Source: Polytrichum commune
Taxonomy: Eukaryota; Streptophyta; Polytrichopsida; Polytrichales; Polytrichaceae
Length of the DNA: 60,000 nt
Assembly: GCA_950295325.1 (NCBI GenBank)
Contig: OX485807.1
Coordinates: 12,739,001-12,799,000, forward strand
Direction: 5' to 3'
Shown here: positions 38,601 through 46,864 of the stretch, piece by piece
How the letters are laid out: each line of letters starts with the position of its first letter
Numbering within the stretch: position 1 is the first letter of the stretch
The notes under the pieces: generated by a model
Database searches by the model: none
Seen by the model: only the letters and a program-made list of their open reading frames with translations
Told to the model about the DNA's origin: nothing
Made by a program: the position numbers and the translations under genes

Positions 38601-41600
38601 GAGAACAATGGTCAGGGGGCAATGGAGCCGCAATCCAAGGATCACATTGAGGTCAATGACACCGAGGGATTATTTCCTTTGAAACTTCATGTTGCGGAAG
38701 AGCTTCGAGTCCAACGTGGTTTTTCGGCTTTGGCCCAAGAGTTTGGGAAGTTGGAGGCCCATAAAATGTTTCCACTTCTACTTCTTGGTGATACTTCATA
38801 TGTGGATAGCTATTTAGCTACACAAACTGATTGTAGTGGAGAGGATACGCATTTGGATTCAAGTGCAGATGATGGGGGCAAAGGTGTTGCCCTCTCCACG
38901 GACTAGCAATCACAGGCTGTGCTGGCACCAATTGGCAATCCTTCTATGAAGAAGGAAACTACGGAGTTTGACGATTGGCCAATTGAAGTGGGGCCAAAGC
39001 TTACTGGTGCCGAAGCACGAAAGGTACGGGCATTTATTCGCTCTTACCGTAATTGTTTTGCCTTTAGTCTTCATGATCTTGAAGGATATAAAGGTAAACC
39101 TGTTCGTATTCAACTCGAGGACGACCACCCTATTTTCAGACGGCCATACAGACTTAGTACCTCTGAAAGGTTGGGTGTTCAAACTCGATGTCAAGAGTTA
39201 TTGGCAGCGGAATTGATTGAACTCTCCAATGGAGAGTATACTTGTGCCACGGTTATGCCGTCAAAGAAGGATATCTTTGGCAACTGGACGGAAAAACGGA
39301 TGTGTGGTGATTATCGTCCAGTCAACCGCAAGACCAAGTCGGATCGATATCCAATGCCGATGCCGGAGGAGTTGTTTGATGCACTAGGATTTTCTAGAAT
39401 CTTCAGCACTTTGGATTTGAGGTCTGGTTATCACCAATTACCTTTGTTGTTGGGTGATCGGGTGAAGACCGCATTTTGGGGAATTGATAAAGATGGCAAG
39501 GATCAACTTTATCATTGGAAATTTCTGCCATTTGGTCTCAAGAATGCACCAGCTGAATTTCAGCGGGTGATGGACCAATTATTGGCTGGTTTGCCGTTTG
39601 CTAGATGTTACATTGATGATGTTATCATCTTTAGTAATAATCCACAGGATCATGTGAGACATTTGCAAGCGGTATTTGAACGACTTCAACGGTGGGGACT
39701 CCGTTTACATCATGGAAAATGTAAGTTTTTCCATGATCAATTGCCCTATTTAGGCCACATGATTGTTCCTGGCGGTCTTGGTGTGCAACAGGCGAAGGTG
39801 GATGCTTTGCACAAAATTCCCGCACCTAGTGATGTACCACGGCTTCGTGCATTTCTAGGATTGGCAAATTATTATAGGAGGTTTGTCAAAAACTTTAGTT
39901 TGATTGCCAAACCCCTTACCATTCTCACGGGGAAAGACCAACCATGGATTTGGAGTCGGGAACAACAACAGACATTTGATACATTGAAGCAGAGGCTCGG
40001 TTCAGCGCCAGTGCTTCGACGCCCGGATGTGTCTAGAGCTTTTCAATTGCACATGGATTGGAGTGCAGTGGGATTGGGAGCGGTATTGACACAGAAAGAT
40101 GAAGAGGGAAAGGAATATGTGGTGGCTTATGCATCTAGAAGCAATAATAGTGCTGAATCTAATTATTCTTCTTATGAAGGCGAGGCCTTGGCGGCCGTTT
40201 GGGCCATTGCACATTTTCGACCTTATTTGTATGGGCAAAAGTTTACTTTGGTGACTGATCATCAGCCTTTAAAATGGCTTATGGAATCAGATAAGCTCAC
40301 CGGGAAACTTGCTAGGTGGGCATTGTTACTTCAGGAATATGATTTTGAAGTTGTTCACCGAGCAGGAATTGCCAACTTGGATGCAGACGGATTGTCTCGC
40401 AATCCAAGTCCTTCAGATGAGGATTTAACTGGAGCCAGGTGGCATGGAGATTGTGATCGTGAGGTAGTGCCGGGTTGGCATGCTGCCACATATCTCACAA
40501 TGATGTCGGGATTGGCTGCTGAGATCCTTGTAGAAGAACAGGATGAGGAGGTTGATAAATCTCTCGTTGTTAATGATGTGTGGGAAGACCAGGCGGTCTT
40601 GTACAAACTTCAACAAGGGATATTTCCTCTTGGACTATCTGCTATGGAGCGAGATAGAGTTAGTCACCGGATAACAAGGTTTCGTTGGGCAAACAACTTG
40701 TTATTTCGTGTGTGGCCGAACGGAACGAGGCGCATCGTTCCAAGGCCAGATCAAAGAGCTTCTTTGGTACGGCAAGTGCACGAGGAGCTTGGACATTTTG
40801 GAGTGCGAAGGACGCACTCTATGTTGCGCAACCAATATTGGTGGACTGGTATGTATCAACAGGTTGCCACTTATGTTTCTCGGTGTGAAGTATGTGACCG
40901 GGTCAGGTCAAGTTTTAATACTTTGTCACCTCAACTTCAGCCTTTACCTATTATGGGCTTGGGATATCGTTGGTCTTTGGATTTTGCCGGACCGCTTACT
41001 ATCACTCCACGTGGTTCCAAGTATGTGCTTGTGATGGTGGAGCATTTTAGTAAGTGGATTGAACTCGTGGCTCTTCCCCAAAATTCCTCAGAATTGGCGG
41101 CTATGGTATTTCTTGATCGAGTTTTGGCACGGTTTGGAGCACCTGCAGAGGTGTTGACGGATCAAGGGAGAGAATTCCTTGGATCTTTCGAGGCTTTGTG
41201 TACCAAGGCTTTGATTGATCATCGGACAACTTCTAGAGATCACCCTGAGGCAGATGGCTTAGCTGAACGAGTTGTTCAGACAGTTAAGCGCGGTTTGCGG
41301 AAGTATGGATTGCTTCATGGCAACCATCGCGATTGGGACTTGATGTTACCATGGATAGCAATGGGTTATCGTTTCAGCAGGCAAGCATCTTTGGCATCCT
41401 ATAGTCCTTACCAACTCTTGTATGGACGGGAACCAATTTTACCTAGCTCGGTGCGAGAGAAATTGGCTCCCGTGGTAAACTTGGATGATCCAGATGTTTG
41501 GGCTCAATGTCTTCATGACCGAGCAACGTTCTTCCAAAAGGCCATGCCTATGACTAGAACTTAAATATTGCTCAACATCGTGATACATTACGGTATGCTC

Positions 41601-41871
41601 GGATCCGCAGTGGAGCTTATCGACCTCAGGTTCGTAGATTTTCCAAGGGGGATTATGTTTACTTGCAACGGGAGGCGCCTACGACATTGGATGTCAAGGC
41701 TGGGCGCACGATTTTGCGGGTAAAAGATGTCTTGCCAAGTGGTATATTATTGCTTGAAGGCAAGGATGGACGGGAATGTCGTGAGCATTCAAAGAATTGT
41801 GCTCCATGTCACCTTCCCATCGACGGCTCTGTGCATCCCGAGTTGGCGGTTGTACCACAGGGTCTGCCTTG

Positions 41872-42012
41872 TTATGTTTGTGGAGAGAAGACAGGAGCTG
41901 CAACAATGTTATTGTGCGACCAATGTCAACGTGGATGGCACATGGCATGTTTGACACCTCCCCTTTTGATTCTTCCTTCTGGCAATTGGGTTTGTCCTCG
42001 TTGTCGGAAAGC
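41872..42012 (+). other. PHD finger at the end of the integrase region
   Basis: The Cys4-His-Cys3 pattern is complete: CYVCGEK, LLCDQCQRGWHMAC and NWVCPRC, with the usual Trp two residues before the penultimate Cys. It follows the integrase C-terminal region (YRPQVRRFSKGDYVYLQ). PHD fingers usually read histone H3 tails, so a role in targeting, like that of chromodomains in chromoviruses, is an inference. Confidence 0.85.
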
Positions 42013-42358
42013 CTCTCATTCCGTGGCCGTTAATGGTCATGATTGAGGATTTTGTGGATGTTTACCACATGTTTTAGTGGTGAAGTTGTTATTTAGTTGG
42101 TTGGAAATTTTATGGGATTGAAAATCACATTGAAAGAGTTATCCAAGAATTCAACATAAATTGTTGAAGGCGATTAAGGATGGGGCTCAAATTGCACCCA
42201 GCCTATAGTTCTTGGATTACTTTCTCAATCATGAGTTTAATTCCCTAGATTACCACTACCCAATTGAATATGTATAGATGTAGCAACAACTTCATCATGT
42301 TCAACAACTCTACCGATGAGTGTGTTTGTTCCTAGCCGATTGGAGGGGCTCCTTATCT

Positions 42359-42371
42359 GCTAGTGGGGGCA
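42359..42371 (+). other. probable polypurine tract
   Basis: CTGCTAGTGGGGGCA ends at 42371, directly before repeat B1. A short G-rich tract at this position primes plus-strand synthesis in LTR retrotransposons. Confidence 0.65.
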
Positions 42372-42478
42372 CTTGAAGAGGTGGTTGTTTAGCATTTTAG
42401 TTTGCTATTTTATTTTGCTAATTGATGTTGACGCCGACACTCGATCTGTTGTGTTTAACGATCTTAGTTTACACGACA
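42372..42478 (+). repeat. terminal repeat part B1 (107 bp)
   Basis: It starts CTTGAAGAGGTGG and ends TTTACACGACA. It is identical to B2 (42912-43018) except at 42433. It is joined to A2 through GC, forming the perfect palindrome GACAGCTGTC at 42475-42484. Confidence 0.92.
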
Positions 42479-42480
42479 GC

Positions 42481-42911
42481 TGTCACGTGAGGTGATATCG
42501 GGGGCTAAGTCACGTCAATTTAGGAATAAATGGACTCCACTAGGAGTCCATGTGTGTTAGGATGAGTAACGGACTCCATTGGGAGTCCTAGTTAGTTGTT
42601 CATCCCCTCCATGGATGAACTTCACATAGGATTGGGGTTGTATGGAGAGGAAGGCCTCTTGACTTGCCATTGTTGTCAAGTCAAATCTTGTGAGTGTGTT
42701 TTGAGAGAGAGAGAGCTTGTTGTTGCTTTCTCATGGCTATGGTGTAGTAGATTATGAGTAAAGCCTTTGCATTCTTTCTCCACCACTTGCACTCTTGGAT
42801 TCTCCCTTCGTGGAGTGAGAGATAGCTTGACTCTTGTGTGTGAATTTTAGAGTTTCTTAAGCTTGTAAGGAGACATTTTAGTTTCTTAAGCTTGGAGAGA
42901 GAAACCCTCAT
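42481..42911 (+). repeat. terminal repeat part A2 (431 bp)
   Basis: It matches A1 except at two positions, both transitions. It ends CCCTCAT and is joined directly to B2. Confidence 0.92.
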
Positions 42912-43018
42912 CTTGAAGAGGTGGTTGTTTAGCATTTTAGTTTGCTATTTTATTTTGCTAATTGATGTTGACACCGACACTCGATCTGTTGTGTTTAACG
43001 ATCTTAGTTTACACGACA
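42912..43018 (+). repeat. terminal repeat part B2 (107 bp), right end of the retrotransposon
   Basis: It copies B1 with one difference. It ends GACA and is followed at once by TAAC (43019-43022) and the resumed Tc1 transposase frame (EWEKRYASW). Confidence 0.92.
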
Positions 43019-44092
43019 TAACGGAGTGGGAGAAGCGTTATGCTTCATGGCTAGTTACTATTGGTGATTTAGAAACTGCAACAGAGGCATCAAAAGTGCT
43101 TCGAAGAGAGATGGGTGTAAAGATGTGCGACAATACCTTGAGGAATGCGTTGAGAGAACAACGATTGTCTTCTTTTACGAAGGTTAAGAAGCTTGCTTTG
43201 AGTCGGAAGAACATCAAAGACAAATTTCGCTTTGCCCAAATGCACAAAGATTGGACCGTGAGTGATTGGGAGTGAGTGGTGTTTAGTGATGAAACTAAAA
43301 CATGTTGTTTCAATTCAAATGGGAGGACTTGGTGTTGGATAGAGGACAAAGAAAACATCTATGTGTGTATTATGAACCAAACTGTGAAGCATGGTGGAGG
43401 TTTTCTAATGCTTTGGGGTTGTTTGACTTGTAGAGGATTGGGATCATTGCCTAATATACAATGGGCACTTGAATGCTAGAGGCTACATTGCAATTTTAGA
43501 GCAAGATTTGTGTAGTACATTGCTTGCATTTGGGTTCAATCTTGAAGAAAACATTTTTCAACAAGACAATGTTGTTGTGCATACAACCAAGATTGTTCGA
43601 GAATGGTTTGGGAAGCAACCATTTTGTGTTTTAGAGTGGCCTACACAATCCCCTAACTTAAATCCTATTGAGTACACATGGGCTTTACTGAAATGGCGAT
43701 TGAACTCATACTTTAGTCCTCCTAGTGGTATTCTTCAATTATGGGTTCGAGTGCAAGAAGTTTGCGGCTCTATTAGTCTACATGAGTGTAGAGGATTGTA
43801 TGCTAACATGCATGATCGAATTGCAGCTGTTTAATTGCAAAAAGGCGATGAACAAATCTTTAAGTGTCTTCTACAATGTAGTGCAACAACCAAGTCTACG
43901 TACATACTTTTCTTCAACATCTTTATCTACTTAGTTGTAATTGAAATCATGATTTCATCATTACAGTGTTGTATAGAACTTTATATTCTATAATTTTTGT
44001 TTTTATAGCTTTTGATTTTGATCACTCTTGTTTCCGGCATCGTCATTTGAAGTTTCAAGTTCCTTGCATAGACTCGGTTTTTGGAGTCACTG

Positions 44093-45560
44093 TAGGATAC
44101 CCTCTAATTGTTTTATGGAACCTCAAGGCGATTGTTTCCCTCTAACACACATAAAACCTACCACCACCTCACCAAGCCACCAAGTCACTACTACATTGGA
44201 TGTTGTATTTAGCATCACTCGGTATTTGGAGTTACACAATGCTGTAACTTTGTACTATTAACATAGTTTTTATCAAGTGAAGATGTTAATGTTCTATAAT
44301 GTCCAAACAATCAATTTGAGCTTTGTTGGCAAAATAAAAAATAAAAAATAAAATAAAAATAATAATAGTTATGGCATTGCGTAATTGAAAATAGTAAATG
44401 CACTAAATACACTATTTAGCGTAGCACTATACACCACATACACCCATTAAATACAAGAGGGTCATGATTTACAATGGTGGGATTCGATTAAAATCGATCA
44501 ACCCTTAACATATAGGGACTTGCTTCTACTATAGCGCCTTCAACCATGGTGGATGAGTTTACATTGACACCACGAAAACCAAGGAATGAAACCCCAAGCT
44601 TTCGAACAAGGCTAGGGAATCATGGAGTCTGCTTAAACTCATTCTTTATGAAGGTGAAAATGTATTGAATTGTAACAATAACTATTTACATAGATTTGAA
44701 TATGCAAACAACATCAAAGACCTTGAATTAGTTCAACGGGGTTTAATTGGAATAAATCGTCCCTCAACATGTAGGGATCATTTTAAATATTTTGAAAAGA
44801 GCCTTTTCATCCACAATGGATGAGTTTTATGTGGACATCACAACCCCCAAGTACGAAACACCAAGCCTTTGAGGAAGGCTAGGGATTTGTGGGGTCTACT
44901 TAAACACATCCAATTGTGAAGGTAAAAACACTTTGAACTATACAAATAACACAACATTGACTAATCTTAGAGGATACGAATCCATAAACAACATCACAAA
45001 CCTCAAATTGATGCATTTATCTTTTCTATTCAACGCTTCGCCTTTTACTGCAACTTTTTCCTCTATGGCCAAAGGCGTGAAGCACAACCAAATATTTTCT
45101 AGCAATGGGGAGATGACGACACAAGTGATAATGAGAGTTTAATAAGAATCATTTTGAAATTGATTTTAGAGTTTGGAAAGCCGAAAAACTTATGAGGATG
45201 AATTGACCCTCAACATCTAGGGGCTTTTTGTTATTACAAGAATCTCTTCACCACAATGGATGAGTTTTACATAGACGCCACGAACTTCAATCCTTTGAGC
45301 AATACCCAAACACAAATACACAAATACACAAAGGACAATACTACATACGGCGTCCTTCTTCCCGCGTGCGAGTGTCGCATACACACTACATCTGCTCACC
45401 AGGCTCTCAATCTCGTCGAGGCTGCTGCAGCCTCGTCAACATCAATCTCAGTTGAGTCCCACAAATCACAAAACGAACTTCCACAACACCACCGCCACAC
45501 TTCACGAGTAGATCAATAGACCCACCAAGGGCCCATCATCACGACGCAAGATATACTGGC
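44093..45560. repeat. degenerate repeat array G, right part, and flank
   Basis: No gene is seen. Units carrying (C/G)CCTCAACAT.TAGGG, CA..ATGGATGAGTTT and CACGAA...CCAA.CCTTTGAG recur near 44505, 44760 and 45205, and match array G at 30220-31420. A 19-bp palindrome, CGAGGCTGCTGCAGCCTCG, lies at about 45416-45434. GC content rises from about 45350 towards the TBC gene. Confidence 0.6.
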
Positions 45561-46864
45561 CAACAAGCAGACTCCTATGTTAACCCAACGAGTAGAGTGA
45601 GTAAGCTAAGTAGAATAGGGAAGGGAAGGAAAGCAAAGGAAGGGGAGGATGAGTTGTTCAAGTCCTTTCGTTCGTTCGCCACGCTCGGGCCGACTTTGAT
45701 GGCGGCACGGATGGATCACACACAAACAGGAAGGACAGGGGTGGCGAGAGGAGTGAGCAAGTGATGATTGATTTGAGGATTTGAGGACGAGTGAGATGAG
45801 CTAAGTTATTAGAGGGATGCAAGGACAGACTGGACGCAAGGATGATGAGGGGGGAGGTCAGCAAGGAGAAGCCAGGAGGAGGAGCCAGCTTCAAGGAGAT
45901 CCGGTATGGATGCTTGCATTGTAGGGGAAAACAGGACGTGTGAAAGGAAAGAGAAAAAGAAAGAGTAGCTGTGTCTCGCTGCCGATTTGATGATTTTGGG
46001 TGTTCATTTGCCTCGTGGAAACATTTTCGGGTTGGTTTGGGTTTTGGGGGATTGGGGAATTTGTAAGGGAGTGTGATGTGTGTGCACAGGAAAGAGTAGG
46101 GATGTGCTGTCGATTTGATTGTTTTAGGTGTTCATTTTGCCTATTGGAAACGGTGTTGGTTGGGTTGGGTTGGGTTGGATGGTTTGGGTTTTGGGGGAAT
46201 GTGGGATTTGTAGGGCAGTGTGGTGGGTATAGGGAAGAGGGCGCGGCTGTGCTGCATATTTGGTGATTTTGGGTGTTCATTTGCCATATAGGAATGGTAT
46301 TGGCTGGGGTGTGTTTTGTTGGGTTGGTTTGGGTTTTGGGGGATTGGGGGGATTTTCGCAGGGGTGTGCATAAGGAAGGGAGGGCTGTGCTGTGCTGTGC
46401 TGGCGATTTGGTGATTTTGGGTGTTCATTTGCCATGTGGAAAAGGTTTTGGTTGGGGTGTTTTTGGTTGGGTTTTGGTGGATTGGGGGACTGTTACGGAA
46501 GTGGGGTGTGCATAGGGGAGAGTAGGGCTGTGCTGCTGAGTTGATGGTTTTGGGGTATTGGGGGATTTGTAGGGAAGTGGGGTGTACACTGAGAAGAGTA
46601 GGGCTGCGCTGGCGATTTTGGTTGTTTGTTTGCCTTATGGGAACGGTTATTGTTGGTACATTTGTTTTTGGGGGATTAGGGATTTGTATGAAAGTTTGGT
46701 GTCCATCGGTAAGCGTGTAGGGTTGTGTTTTGTTGATTTGATGATTTTGGTGTTTTTGTTGGTATGTTTGTTATTGGGTGACCTATGTTGGGCTTTGGGG
46801 GATTTTGGTCAAGTTCCCACACTTGTGGTGTGACCGTTGAGTGGGATTGGATTGGCACAGGGAT
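45560..46864 (+). promoter_or_regulatory. 5' flank or 5' UTR of the TBC gene, with minisatellite
   Basis: A purine-rich segment (45600-45960) is followed by G/T-rich minisatellite DNA that continues almost to the start codon. The G/T bias and an AG near the start would suit a 5' UTR intron, but no donor or acceptor can be fixed with confidence. Confidence 0.4.
45983..46835. repeat. minisatellite of about 120-150 bp units
   Basis: Successive units begin with GATTTG(A/G)TGATTTTGGGTG-like sequence at 45983, 46111, 46259, 46403, 46537, 46612 and 46735. They continue with TTCATTTGCC, a G/T-rich GGTTTGGGTTTTGGGGGATT block and AGAGTAGGGCTGTGCTG. One unit (46537-46612) is shortened to about 75 bp. 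Long reverse-strand open frames here (repeated MNTQNHQI) are by-products. Confidence 0.9.

Larger units (their letters stand above)
34809..42046 (+). pseudogene. Ty3/gypsy Gag-Pol polyprotein with inserted DNA methyltransferase and C-terminal PHD finger
   Basis: One frame runs from the ATG at 34809 to about 41560 and is broken by TAG 35178-35180, TAA 37884-37886 and TAG 38904-38906. A frameshift near 41556-41575 moves the rest, to 42046, into another frame. Domains by codon number are as follows. Gag occupies 1-350. Zinc knuckles sit at about 355 (CWGCGEAGH) and 402 (CNHCGGTNHDVDHC). The aspartic protease motif MDSGAQ is near 708. The cytosine-C5 methyltransferase covers about 930-1265. The reverse transcriptase has CYIDDVIIF near 1601. 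RNase H (LHMDWSAVGLGAVL; TDHQPLKWL) follows. Integrase has an HHCC zinc site, WSLDFAGPL, LTDQGREF and GLAERVVQ. Last is a PHD finger. Each stop is one transition away from a Gln codon. The polyprotein belongs to the Ty3/gypsy order (RT-RH-IN). The DNMT and the PHD finger are the unusual parts. Confidence 0.93.
33059..43018 (+). mobile_element. Ty3/gypsy-type retrotransposon with DNMT domain, PHD finger and split direct repeats
   Basis: This 9960-bp element is inserted in the Tc1 transposase frame with a TAAC duplication. The outer ends are TGTC and GACA. The order is A1 (33059-33489), internal region (33490-42371), B1 (42372-42478), GC, A2 (42481-42911), B2 (42912-43018). A1 and A2 differ at two sites (33104/42526 and 33200/42622) and B1 and B2 at one (42433/42973). 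The insertion is therefore young, or the repeats have been converted. A purine-rich GTGGGGGCA tract (42363-42371) directly precedes B1, as a polypurine tract should precede a 3' LTR. By that logic the usual LTR is B-GC-A (540 bp), and the integrated copy is a circular permutation of it. No classic tRNA-Met primer site follows A1. Confidence 0.9.
32883..43834 (+). pseudogene. Tc1/mariner DD34E transposase, interrupted and decayed
   Basis: Part 1 (32883-33058) encodes the N-terminal helix-turn-helix, with SSREIAKSVGLAQSIVSRV and GGRPKVLT. Part 2 (43023-43834) continues in the same frame once the retrotransposon and one TAAC copy are removed. It contains the catalytic region: VVFSDETKTC (first Asp), IFQQDN (second Asp) and SPNLNPIEY (Glu), with 34 residues between the second Asp and the Glu. 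Two older defects are visible: a TGA at 43273-43275 just before the first Asp motif, and a one-base frameshift between about 43445 and 43470. The full protein would be about 330 aa, usual for Tc1. It is inactive here even without the large insertion. Confidence 0.92.
32541..44092 (+). mobile_element. Tc1/mariner DNA transposon, split by a retrotransposon
   Basis: The left terminus CAGTGACTCCAAAATCCGAG (32541 onwards) and the right terminus, inverse of CAGTGACTCCAAAAACCGAG (ending 44092), are inverted repeats with one mismatch in 30. Both are flanked by the TA duplication expected of Tc1/mariner (32539-32540 and 44093-44094). Without the inserted retrotransposon and one copy of its TAAC duplication the element is about 1.59 kb, normal for the family. 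A subterminal GCATAGACTC motif near 32734 repeats part of the terminal sequence. The element carries a degenerate transposase described separately. Confidence 0.93.

Noticed and set aside
33059-43018. DIRS, Ngaro or PAT-type tyrosine-recombinase element, suggested by the split repeats
   Set aside because: No tyrosine recombinase is visible. The pol region has an HHCC zinc site and D, D and E motifs of a DDE integrase, and there is a target-site duplication.
42892-43275. 127-codon open frame running from repeat A2 through B2 into the Tc1 transposase
   Set aside because: It is a chance fusion of the retrotransposon end with the resumed Tc1 frame. Only the part after 43022 has transposase similarity.
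45891-46428. Minus-strand open frames with repeated MNTQNHQI
   Set aside because: They read through the minisatellite, and the repeated peptide merely mirrors the repeat units.
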